From assembly GCA_030141605.1 (NCBI GenBank), contig JAQGDQ010000073.1, positions 1 through 64,000 of the forward strand: a stretch of 64,000 bases of DNA, given 5' to 3'. This DNA is from Tubiluchus corallicola. Taxonomy: Eukaryota > Priapulida > Priapulimorpha > Priapulimorphida > Tubiluchidae. The notes beneath the pieces are model-generated. The model was given only the letters and a program-made list of their open reading frames with translations. It was not told the DNA's origin and searched no databases. Positions within the stretch are counted from its first letter, which is position 1; every line of letters starts with the position of its first letter. The position numbers were made by a program, and so were the translations under genes. This document shows positions 10,986-23,900 of this stretch, piece after piece.

Positions 10986-13675
10986 ATCTCAATTCAAGAA
11001 AGGTGGACATTTTTTTACGACATTTTGTTGGCCTTGACACTTTTCAAAATAAAATATGTTATTGTTTGTGCAAGTGTTGCTAGAATGTAAACTAGTGTGA
11101 GCACTCATCCTATCACTGTTACCGAGCTTGATAATGTATGAAACTGTTTAAGTACTTTCAGTCTGATTCATCATTTTTAATAGGCCTTTTTTCTTTGTGT
11201 ATTTATGTATAGGCTTAGTTGTTTTCTTATAATGAGGTCTGGGCTGAAAAAATGTGCAGAGCTGATATTCTGTTAAAAGGCCACATACATGCATTGTAGT
11301 TTATTTTTTATGGAATTGGTTTGTGTATTCCATATGGTACATAAAAAATTCAATGCCTTTTTATTTGTCCTACGCCTGTTTTATGCACTTATTTTTATGG
11401 GCCAGGTTCAGGAAATTTTTGTGCTGACCTAGCAATGATCTGTAGCTGAGACCTGGTTGCCACATTTTAGGAAAACACTTCCCAGGGTCAGTATCCGTTA
11501 AGCTGAGTTTGCGTAAATCTCGAGGGCGGATCCATGATTGTGTTTTTACCAGCAAGAGTTCGCTTGTTTATTTTAAAATTAACAATTTTTTCATCGGCAT
11601 TGTACGTTGTAGGCAAAACTAGTATTTAGCATATCACAGTATAATTATATTGTTTAGCTTTCATTGTTTTGATTTGAATTGCTAACGTTTTTTCTGATAG
11701 ATACGGCTTCTTTCGGCCTAGTTCACCCAACAACTTGTTTACTTGTGTGAAGTAAAGTTCAGATAGATGTACAATCTGGCTTCATTTTGAATGACTTCCT
11801 TATTTTTGAGGGAAATAAATATTTTTGTACATATGGTTCTGACTGTTGATCTACGTTTCGATAACTAGTGCATTTTTAGCAGGCTTGCTTACTGCTGCAC
11901 TTATGGATTTACAGGCATTTTATTAGATACTGCTTGTTTGCTAACAATAAAAGCGATATTTAGTTGTGCTGTATATAAGTGTATATAGTTTAATGCACAA
12001 ACAGTGTATAGTGCACTTTAAGCTTGCATTCTTGCAATAGGAATTCCTCGAGAACTAGGTTATTTTGTACATCTGTCCCCTATACATTAGTAATTTGGAT
12101 TAGTTCCATGAACTTATAATACTAAATTCCAATATGTAGCTGTCACTAAGTCTTGTAATTCACTAAGGGTATTTAGTCTCTTCTTTGTTTTACATTGATG
12201 TTATTAGGACATACAGTATTTATTATATAACTGAAAGATTTAGTTTCTTACTTGTTTGATTTTCGTATGACCACACCCATATCGAGAGTTAGTCAGTCCA
12301 AGGCTTTATACTAGTATGAGCCAGTTTTGGCTGATGGGTTACTAAGTACGCAAGCTGGTTATTATACATTTAGCTTTTTAGTTTTGTTTATTATGAACAA
12401 ATTGTGCATATATTTGTTGTTAGTTTTTATGTTTCTTGACATTATTTTCGATCTGAGAGTAAAATCTGTTATACCTTGTTTTTAGATCTTTATTTTCTTA
12501 ACTGTAACTAGCATTATGCTGTAGTTATCTATTTGGAAGTATAATATATAGCAACGTTATAATATTAATAACTAGACTCAAAGGTATCTTTTTCTAGCAC
12601 TATTGCTTATATTTATGTTAGTTTTGGTAGCATGTTTAATTTTCTGTAGAGCAGAATTATTGCAGTTTAAGCACAAAATTACATATGGTGTAAGCAAGGT
12701 ATTAAAGTTCTGTATACCATTCTTAAGTTTCTGTAAGATTTACCACAAATTCGTATAAATGTACATTGTAAAATAATCCAGAGGCAGAACAAACTTTTTA
12801 TAACCTTAAAAGTAATCTAGCATTCCTTTTGATTAGTATTTGTGATTTGCTATTAATAATGAAAATTTAAAGGTATGTTTAAATTGACCATGTATGATCA
12901 ATGATCGTTAGTGAAAAGTGTGCTGAAATGGCTTCATTTCATTAAAATAAAGAATGAAGTTGCTGATTATGTTGTGACAGTTTTGACAATTTAGGGAAAT
13001 ATGCTTTAGTGACACTGATTGAGTTTTAATAATGTGCGAGGAATTTTTGGTAGGTTATCAATGATTCGTATTTCATTGTGAAGTACAGGTTTATGATACA
13101 AGTTGTATTTAAGTTATGTTAATAAATTACAATATGAGTACTGCATAGCAGCTTGCGATTTAGGTCTCGGCTTAATTTTGTAGTACAATGGATACAAGAT
13201 TATCCGGTTATTAGTAAAACTAAAAAAACGGCAATGCTTTAAATTATGATCAAGATTAAAAACAGTTCATGTACTGAGTTGTTTACCATCATCGCAGATT
13301 CAACAAAATGTTTACACAAATGCAAATAATCTAACTGTCCAAATACAAACTCCATTTCTAGCCAAACAAACCAGATGGCTAATGCATATAATAGTACCCA
13401 CTATATCCATTGTAAAATGTTGATTTTAGTGCATGCATATGTATGATGTCTGTAAATATAACATGCATATGTATGACTAACAGTACATTCTCCCATAAAT
13501 GTGTTTTGAGGAAAGTAATTTGATTAAGAGATTGATATTGCATTACTTGACTTGAAATACTCGTGGTTTTGTCTGATTTTATCAAAAATGTAACTTGCAA
13601 GAAAATCACTCGTGTCAAGTAATGCTAATAGCATAAAATCTCAATGTACAATCTTCTCTGTGTATATTCTTTGAC

Positions 13676-13745
13676 CTGATATCTCAGCTGTTACAGTGAC
13701 TGACGAGCACATTGGACATGTTTAGTTCAAGTCCTGTTTGGGACT
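13676..13745 (+). repeat. tRNA-like (SINE head) remnant
   Basis: An A-box-like tatctcagctgttacag is followed about 35 bases later by a B-box-like agttcaagtcctg. The remaining cloverleaf does not fold, so it is at best a relic of a tRNA-derived SINE. Confidence 0.3.
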
Positions 13746-14995
13746 AAATTTTTATTGCTTTGCCTGCTAATGACTTTTACTGAAAAGTAGTAATCTGGTA
13801 ATGCACACCTAAAAGCAAAAACTCGCATTTACAGTTCGTATGAATTCAAAAAAAGTATAATTTACAGCATTCCCAAAAAACTGTTCACTACAATTTTTGT
13901 ACATGATATTGAATAAAGAGCAAACAATAAAATTAATGGTGATAAGTTATAATGATAAAAAATATTCAAAAACACCATAATTAAGAACTAATTAACAGCA
14001 TAACACATGAACTGACATACAACTATCAACACAACCTTTTTGATAAAAATGGAAAATGTGAAGATCTTGCAAGGTGATGTTAATGAATGAATAATGACCA
14101 ACTGTAAAACAACAAAAATGATACAAAACAAAATCTTGCAGCTATTGTTCTCAAAAATTTAAAAACACATTATATTAATATCTATAAAACAATGCTTGCA
14201 ATAGAAAAATTAGAGGCCACCATGAAAAACAGCAGTCTACAAATTCCTGTACATGGTTATCTCTGAAAATGTTCCTTAGAAATTACAAATTGTGCGTAAC
14301 ATAATGTAGTCTTTCCTTCAGCATGTAGGTGGAGACACTGTCCAGTACCCACTCTCTGTGTACTACGGGAACACCAAACTTTTGATATAGTGCTGAAAAG
14401 CAAATTTACAAACTATAGGGATAGATTCAAAATGCAGAGCCGTTCACTACTCACATGTGGTCACATATCGTCACACACAACACTAAATTTGGCTGTTTTG
14501 TATTTAACTTACATACATTTGTACTAAATGAACATCCTATAATAACCCAAACAAGAGGTCAGGCATTTGAAATATTGTTTTGTGATCCAGAAATACTTAT
14601 CTTTAACCAAGCAAAAATAGTTTCCTGTCCTCCCAGTCACTATGTTGCTAAATAAATATACTTTAAATACTAAAATAGCAGTGTCTTATAAAAACAATGC
14701 ATGTCCTTACTATACTCTACCCTGCCGTAAACGTGCCAGGGTGTAGTGAAAGCTCCACCAGCAGTTATTCTTTTCTTTACATATTTGTGAGTGTACTACG
14801 TGCATTTACAGGTATTATTTGCACAGGGATTTTTTGCATATTAACAGCTTAGAATACAATATCATCGAAAACACAATTGTGATGCATTTAGATCTTAGCA
14901 ATGATTAAGAAGTTACATTACTTTTCTTCATTATTTAATACTGTACATAAAAATACTTCTACACTACTGTATGTGTTAGTAGGATTTGCAGTTTG

Positions 14996-17900
14996 CTATT
15001 GCAATTGAAAAGTGTCTATGCCTGATGATGTGAATAAATATGTAGCAGAAATACACTGTACAAGAGATTGGTTCACAAATGCAGTTGGAATAAGACTAAT
15101 TTGATGAATGATTGTTTTACCAGAGTTCTCTTGATTGTCGTCGCTGTTCTTCTCTACTATAATCACAGGTGTCAGACTGGCATATTCCTTGAGAATCTCC
15201 GGTAATTCTACTACAGTTGCACCACAGTACCGCAGCAATTCACACAGCTGATCTGCAAATAGTTTGATATTCAGAAGATAGTCAGACTAATTATAATAAC
15301 AGAAGCGACAATCGGAAAACAATCACTCATAATTGCAAAAAGTAAAAATCTCGAAAACGAAAGGGGTTTGAGTGAGTTAAAGAATGAAGTGTATAAAATG
15401 GTATTTCTGGTGCCACATGATGTATGCGTATATTGTATATTTCAAAATAATTTGCTAAAGATAATTTTGGTAAAAACAACTGAATTGTAATTTTTAGTGA
15501 AATCATGCCAGCCATGTTAGGTAAAGCTGAAAAATAAAAATGAAGATGACATTTTGGTGAAAAAAAATGAAAATTAGTATTCCCAATGCTTGTTCTAATG
15601 AAAGTTTTCTGTGCTTTTTTCATACAACGATAGAAATTGAAGTGCCAAGGTCCCCGTAAAAACTATTTTTACTATAATTTTGTCATTAGTCAAGACAGTA
15701 TGTAACCACAAAATCTATCCAGCCATTTTCAACTTTTTCTGAGATGCTGCATCTTACATTTTACTTTGTTTATATAATTAGAGGGAGCTTGTCGAGTACT
15801 CACATTTTTTGGATTATACTTATCAGGAAAATTTTTGTATCCGCATACTCAATTTGAATAATTCACTTCTCTAAGAAACATTCGAATATTAGCTTGCTAC
15901 CACTATAGATGTGTATCATGAATGTGGACAGCTATTGAACATGTTGCCGCAAAAACCTAGGGCCGGTTTCAGAAAGCTGTCACTAAGCCATTGACGTCAT
16001 TATTACGTTCATTTAACTATTAATAACGACATCATCAAATTAGCGATGGCTTGTGAAACTGGGCCCTGCGTTTGATCTTCAACAAGAACAATCTTTAAAC
16101 ACAGTTCTCTTTATTTGTGTTAGATTCAGGTATTTATGATCAGATATTTACACAAACCTTGGACAGACAGTTTGCACATGAGTAGTAGAAATCATGGGCC
16201 AGGTGCTAGAAAATATGAACTGAGTCACTTGGGTTATAAACTGCACTTGTTAGTAAAACACCGAGGAATTCAGCATTAAAATTATATTAAACAATTAAAA
16301 GACAAATTTTACCTCTGGGCAACATAGTAGTGAACGAACCAAAACAGTAGGCCACAATATTCTCCATCAACAAAGTAGTGGTTTGACGTGCTCGCTCTGG
16401 ACCGTAGTGGCTCCGCCCGTTCATAGTATCTCCACGTATTTCGTAGTCGACCTACAAGAGTTTAAACATTTGTATTTACAGTCACACTTTATAGAAATAT
16501 CAATTGTCAAGTATTGATTTTCAGGCAATGATAGGATGTCTTGGAGCTGAACCGCAACTCTAAGAAAATGGCTTTTTTGTAAATCACGGAAAATGATTAG
16601 TTCCCAAACTCCAGAAGATGACTAATGTGCCGCTAGCAAATTTAAAAAGCTATAGTCTTCTGCTAATAAACTTTTTCAGAGCTGTCTGAGCTTAGAAATA
16701 GGTTCCAAATCTTTTCGCGAATCGCGGAAAATGATTAGTTCCCAAACTCCAGAAGACGACTAATATGCTACTAGCAAATTTTAATGAACTAATGATGTTG
16801 AGTAAGTTGCAAAGCAAATTTAAAAAGCCATAGTCTTCTGCTAATAAATTTTTTCAGATCTGTCTTAGCTCTGAAATAGATTCTGAATCTGAGTAATTGG
16901 CCTTAACAGTGAGGCAGAGTTCTAAAATCTTGAATTAGAGGACTTTACTGTCTAATTAGAACATAGAATACTAAGTTTCAGAATACTGTTTTCATTGTTG
17001 AAATTTATCAGGTGCAGGCCCTTTGAACAAATATGCTTTTACCTGATATCGGCAGGTAATTTCAAGCATTGAACGAAATTGGCATTGACAGGAGCATAAT
17101 AAAAAAATCAGCTGCCTCATTCATCAGATTATAGAGTACAGATGTACACCAAAAGCTATGAGATACGCGGCATTATGCACCACGCGTTAAAAAGTTGCAA
17201 AAGCCAAAAATGCAAATTTCATGAACAAGTCTACAACAGTAACAATTGGTTAATACATTATTGTACGTATAGAATATTCAAACATTGCACCGAGCTACTT
17301 ACACACTGAAAATTCTCGGAATTTGCAAAATGAATTAGATTTGTTATTTCTCGTCAGTGAGTTTACAGTAGGATTTTTAATCAGTGAAATATCTTTATGA
17401 AATAATAATTTCTTACAACAGATTTCATGTTGTACTGACCTCTGATAACAGTCTGCCGACACTCAAAGAATCCTCCACCCACTGACATGAAACAACCCAC
17501 CTGCGAGCTGCAATACCTTGAAAGTATTTGAGAGTTCTGTCACAAACTCGATCCTCATCTATATAAAAAAAAACTGCAAATGCTAAATTCTGACAACTTA
17601 CTACATATATATATATATATCATTTTTATTTGAAATCGTGGTACAGTTATATCAAATAAACAAACAAATTAACAAGTAAAATAACATTAATTAAGAAAAC
17701 TAGTAAGCAACGTGAATATGCAATTAAGTGAGAGTAAGATATGTTAATATGGCACACAACTCATTCCTGTCAAAAAAATCAAAACATTTACATTCTAGAG
17801 CCCATATAACTTCTTTAATGAAATTTTACAATTTGTATTTGTCCTTTACTAACATAACTACTTACATCTGATGTACAGGAAAGAACTTCAGAAAAAAATT

Positions 17901-20900
17901 TCCATTTGTGTAAAAAGTTTTGTTCTCGTTACAGATAGATAAATTATAACTCATTGTAGAAGATGCTTGAAATCGAGAATTGTAAAGAAATTAAGAAAGT
18001 AAGTGAACAATAGGTTACAATAACATTGTGTGTGAATACTATAAAAATGTAAACTGACCAAGAAGAAATTTAATTGACGAAAATTTTTTATAAAAAGTAA
18101 TACGTAAATAAATCACAAATTTACCTTTTAGTTGCTAAATTTGAAACTTTCATGATTACCATAAATTATCGCAATATAAACAACGATTATATAAACAAAA
18201 TAGGTTGTATTCGCATCGGAACATGGCTGTCGCATCGTAGAGTACTATCCTCGATAATGAACTGCAGGCTGGTCCTGCCACAATAATTCAACATTAAAAA
18301 AGAAGTCCTGCAGCTGACTTTGGTATTGTAAAACTGACCTAAAATTATCACATAATTACAATAAATAACTATTAATGCTGTTTCAAAGACTGTTATCTCA
18401 CCAGCTTTAATAATTACGTGAGTAGTTGCCAGGGTAAACTTTGGCACAATTTCTGCTCCGATTCTCTCTGCAAATGCTCGCACAGTAAGCTGCAAGGAAA
18501 ATATGTTTCATTTCAGACACAGAAACACGGGCATGCTACTTTACTCAATGTTACAGTTAAATTTTAACACCTATTAAAGTCAAACGTTAAAAACCTACAA
18601 GTGTGAAACTTCACTCAACACATATTTTCAATGTAGTGCAGCAATACTTGAACTGTTAAACTTAGCAGACCAGTAAGTTATCCAAACTTGTATAAAATTG
18701 TCTACCATAATTCAGCCTGTGAGGGAAATCTAAAAGTAATAGCCTATTTAAGTTTTTTCATAAATAAATTGAAATAAGTAAAAATGAACTTACAGCCTGT
18801 TTCTTCATTAAGCCGGAGGTGACAAACACAAAACGAGGTTGACTTTTCTCAAAATCCTTGCAATACTGCACTTGTGAAGCAGTGCACCTCTTTCCACTTT
18901 GAGAAGCTTGTATTAGACTGGCTGGTTCAATGTGTCCTTGAACAACATTTTCTTTATTTGCTACAAATGCTACAGTTGTTTTCTGTCCAGGTGTCATTAA
19001 AACTCTTTTCTCAGAAAGGGGTGAAATTCTCCAGATATTCATCAAGTGTGGGGAACTGGAACTAACAGTGCTGCTATAATTTTCATGTTGTTTCAAGACA
19101 TTGGTCGCAGGCGTATTTACAACCAAAGGTGATTTGCTTTTCTGCAAACATGTTGTTTTAATACCTGCAGGAGTACTAGAGCCATGGAGTTGAATTCCAG
19201 GCGAGATAATTTGTTTAAATTGTGGAACTGCCCTTGGACTACTATTTGGTAGATATGGTGAACTTAGGCCGATTTCTGTTGTAGAGAATCGTTTTTCTAA
19301 TGCCTTGAGTTTGCCATTAGACGAACTCTCCATCAGGTCTTGCTCCTGTAATGTACTAGCTCCTGGTGAAGGATCTGGGACAGGATTTTGCCCAGAGATC
19401 GCTGAAGACAAATCAGGTATCAGTTGGTATGACTGCTGTTCTGAAACCAGTGGAGTTTGTGCATGTCCATCTGCATCTGAACTTTGTCGTTTTTCATTAA
19501 TAACAGCAGTCTCAAGTTTTACATGTGATAATGTTTCAGCTGGCGATGGCTTGATTATTTGTTTGTTCAAAGCCCTTCCTAGGGTGAACGCCAATGGCGA
19601 ATCATTTAAGTGGCAGGACTGCTTCTCTGACCTGTTCGGTAAAGATAAACGATGATGAATGGAGGGCGACATTGCTGCTTTAACACTTGAAACAGATGTG
19701 TGGCGATACTGCTCTGTACGATCATCAGCAGTACTGGATTTCAATGTAAAACTTCCTTGTTGGAAATTTTCTCCTGTGGACTTACAACGAGGTGACCATT
19801 CACCTGTGTCACTGACCCTGCCTGGAGATTGTTTTACAAGTGGATGAGTTTCTTTTTTTTCCACAATCTCAACAAACTGAGAATCTGTTAAGTTATAAGG
19901 GTCATCCTGCCGTTGACTGAAGTCTTTTCTTTTATCGGCAGCACCCTTATTGTTTTCATCTGTTTGAGGAAGTGTGTTTTCTTTCAGCGACTCTGCACCA
20001 CTATTCTTCCATGGAGACAAGGCTATATCTTCCAGTTCTGTCTGTTCTTCCAAAGCATCTGTCAACTCTTTATCACTAGAGGTTATGGTTTCTTGTGTGG
20101 TCTCAACTTCTGCTGCATTTTCCTTTTCTTTACTTTCTCTAAACTCACTTACTAGAGAAGTCGTGAAGCCATTACCTTGCTTATGAGCTCCTTTCTTTTT
20201 GGTTCCTGTAATAACTTTCTTAGGAGTCTCTGCCACGTAGTGGAAATCAGGGGTTGCTGACTTCATGACTGAGCTGGTGGACCTGTGCTTTCCTTCAAAT
20301 GAAAAGTCAGGTGCATTTGGCTCTATGTCCACATCAGTCAGCAAACGAAGAGCTGTAGAAGCTGGAAACTCATGAACAGGAGAATTTACAAACAAATCGA
20401 CTTCGGTGGCAATGACTTCATCTGCATTATTACCAGTTTTATCATTATCAACATTGTCTCCGGCAACTGCATCTACATCAGTCATGTCTGCATCACACAA
20501 TTCAGGTTCACCATCATCAAAGTCCAGCCCCTTCAAGAGCTCTTCAGAATCTTCTTCGCTTGAATTGCTACAATTAAGCTCCACTTTTGAAGGAACATTT
20601 GCAGTCTGCAGAGCATCGTGAAGATCATGGTTTTCTGTAGATGACATTTTTTCAAGGCTTACATCTTGGTGAAAGTTAGACAGATGATCAGTTTCAAAGC
20701 CATAATGATCATTGTCTTTGGCATTTGCAGCAGCAAGATCATCATCTACAATTTCGTCACCTTCAGTAAAATAACTTGTGGACAGAACACATTCATTTAG
20801 GTTTTTTACGGACTCACTACTTTTATTCTCTCTCATAAAAAGATGGCCGTCTAATGCTTCACATAAGACTTTCTGACTTTCTGGACCTTTTTCAAGAAAG

Positions 20901-23900
20901 TCATTCATTGGACTACAGTCGTTAAGTTTGCTTTCCTCAGAGATTACAGCAGCAAGTTCAGCATCCGTCATATCATCGTTTTTATCAAGATTTGCAACAG
21001 ATGTATTAGCACTGATCTTCGAATTAGAATTCGTATGCAGATCAGGATCTTTAATGTGCAATGTCCGGTGTTGGGAAATTTTGCTTTCAGAAACAGTAAC
21101 AGCAGCAAGGATATGGTTGCTTAGATTACCATTGCCATTTATGATACTATTGTTCACAACTTTGCAATCACTGGTACCACTATTAATAGTGTTCTTTTCA
21201 TTTTCCCTACGATTTTCGCCATATTCAGTAACCAAAATATCATCATTGTTATTAAATTTGTGCTTTACATCACACCGTGTTTGTAGTTCAGTGCCTGCAA
21301 TACTACTGGCATCAGAAAGATTGCTATCAAGTGTGGCAGGACTTTCAAGTTTTACAGGTGAGATAAAATTCATGTCCAATATGCAAACTGGATTAATGTT
21401 CGACTCCTTGGATTCGTTTTTTTGGAGACGTGAGCATATGCTATTAACATGAGTTTCAGCAAGCTTAGCATTGATATCTGTTTCCGGAACACTGTCGCCA
21501 AATTCTGCATCACATATATCATGATCATGCAAATTATCTGCCATTAGCTCAATGCTATTTGCCTTTTCAAATGCAATAACCTGCTTTCTATCATCCGACT
21601 TCTGAGAACTGTTATCACTTTTCTGTTTTTTGGTCTTCTCCTCTGTGTGGTTGCAGTGAGATGTAAATTCAAAGCTAGAACCATCTTTTAGATCACTTTT
21701 ACAGGCATTTTGATTTTTAGTTTCATTATCAAAAGTGATATTTTTTCCTAATGAAGATGGATGATGTACCGTTTCTTTAGTTTCCTCTGAAGCTACACTG
21801 TCACCAAACCTAGTTTTGATAGTCTGCTCATTGTGAAGAATAGGTTCATCAACAGTTTTGCTGATTTTCTTAATCTGTCTGCTAGGGTCATTTGCATCAG
21901 CGTCACATTGATATTTACTTTGCAACTGCTCTTGAAGCAAGTGTATTTGGGCTTGCAGTAAAGTGATTTGTGCTTTTAAAGCCTGCTTTTCTGGATCGTC
22001 TGTACTCAGAACTTTTGGAACTATCAAATCCTGTTCTTTGGAACAAATTTCCATTTCTTCATCACATTCACCGAAAAATGGAATTAACTTTTTACTAGAA
22101 GACTGTTTCGAAACTGATGTCAGGTTGTTCATAGCAGTGCCACTATACTTATCACTCTTGTCTTCCAAATTGAAACCCATTGATTCCAACTGTTGCGGGC
22201 AAGAAAGTTCCTCGACCAAGAAAATTGGCTGCTTTCCTGAACCCTCTTGATCTGTATTTTTTAAATTTTCCTGTTCAATTTTTACTATTTCTCCTGAAGA
22301 GAGTGTTTGGATGATTCTGCATGAAGGCTCTTCTAGAACTATTTCATGGTGTATTTGTTCACTTGCTGTGCTGTTAATACCATCATCTATGTATGGGGTA
22401 GTGAGAGCATTTTCTTCAGCATTATCACAGACAAAAGCATCAGCCTCGTCATCATTAATAGTCGGTACTTCTTGTTCTTTTTTACACTTTGGAGTGCTTT
22501 TAAGTTTGCTGCTTCCGTGGTCTTCAAAATTGAGTTTTTTAGGTGTTGGCACCCCGGTGACATCAGCTTGAATGTTTGCAAAGATTCGAGCCATCATTTC
22601 TGGTGTGTCTAGAACATTTGCTGGTTTAAGCAGAGATGACGAGTCTGTGTCTTCATTTTCAAATCCAGTGTTACTTTTGGCAACATCAACTTGAGCTGCT
22701 GTAAAAAAATTCCAAAGAAAAAATAAAAAAAGTGGAAATGTTAACAAAATGTAATAATCGTGCTGATAAAGCAGAACAGAAAATGTAATAAAAGCTAAAC
22801 AAAGCAAACTGTTATTCTAAAATTATTACGAAACTGTGCAAGTCATAGAGAGCCTCTCGTAAAAAACTGTCGGTTTTAGTGCGACTCCTTTATAGTTTTT
22901 CATAATGCAGTAGGTCTTATATTTTTTCAAAAAGCTATGTCTACAAATACATAACTTGCTAATAAACACAGTGACCTTAACTAACCTTTATGGGCACCAA
23001 GCTGTAGCCGCGTACGCTTTGGGTCAGAACGTTGAGCTCGAGGAGTAAATGAGACTTCTAGAGGAGACTTTTTTCTGCAGCTAATGTTGATGTTGTTGTT
23101 TTTTCGAGACGAAAATGAGCAAGTACTACTTGGCGTAGCTAGGTTTTTCCTGATAAAAAAACATTTTCGTGTTACTGACAATCTTACATGTTAGATAATA
23201 AACAAAATCTTACAATGCTAAAGACTGCAATAAGAACCTAATGCTATCTACATCGAAAGTGAATGCTTGCAAAGTAATCCTCAGAAAATAAACACGTCAC
23301 TCAAATAAAAATTTTTGTTTTTAAAAAAATCAGGCCACCATGTAGCTAAACAACTCTTCTCCAATTACATGATAGAAGCACTAAAAATAAAATACTGATA
23401 AACTAACCTTGGTGAGTCATCTTCGATGTCTTCTGTAGGACTGAAAAGCCATGTATGAGGTAAAACTGCACAGATGTCCACTGACAATTCTGCAGGTGAT
23501 TCTGGTGATTTCAACACGTCTGGGGTCTCAGAAAGGGCAACAACTGGCATCAATGATCTTACCCCCTTTGTCAGCCTCCTAGGTGACAGATCAGGCAAAT
23601 CTGTTGCCATCTTCAGCTCATCAGAAGTGTCTGCATTCAGGGAACTGTCAATTGCATCAGCTCTTTTAACACTCAACACATCTGCTATAGCTCGACAAAA
23701 ATCTGTTTTCTGAAAGGTGGTGGTCACTATATTTTCATCTACCAAATCTAGTGAGAGATCAATTTCTTCTGAAGATGTTTTATTACGCTTTCTGATCACA
23801 TCAATGCTATCCCTTGTCCCCAAGTGTCTGACTGTTCCTGATTTTCTTACAATACTGCCTTCAGAATTAGATGATCCTGGAACTTCTTTGTCATTTTTAT

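Larger units (their letters stand above)
10107..14995. other. Intergenic region between convergent TBC1D and BRCA1, including both 3' untranslated regions
   Basis: A+T-rich sequence without convincing coding potential. AATAAA-like signals on the plus strand occur at several places, such as near 11815 and 12946, so the TBC1D 3' end is not fixed. A 105-bp perfect-length duplication (10776-10985) and a tRNA-like promoter remnant (13676-13745) lie here. Otherwise I see nothing. Confidence 0.5.
14996..18489 (-). other. BRCA1: BRCA1 tandem BRCT domains (last four exons)
   Basis: Exons 18402-18489 (88 nt), 17440-17558 (119 nt), 16313-16451 (139 nt) and 14996-15252 complete the BRCT pair, about residues 3712-3926. 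Matching signatures: TSGLM, TTHVIIK, VCDRTLKYFQGIA, WVVS, YEIRGDTMNGR, GPERAR, CFGSF, YCGATVVE and VIIVE. The residues that hold phosphoserine in human BRCT1 (Ser1655, Gly1656, Arg1699 and Lys1702) all have identical counterparts. The second BRCT is shorter and more divergent after VIIVEKN, ending in SATYLFTSSGIDTFQLQ and then the stop. The 88-nt exon equals human exon 17. Confidence 0.93.

Noticed and set aside
22699-22807. Hydrophobic N-terminus suggesting a secreted or membrane protein
   Set aside because: This stretch is intron sequence upstream of the acceptor at 22699-22701; the real exon begins with AAQVDVAK.
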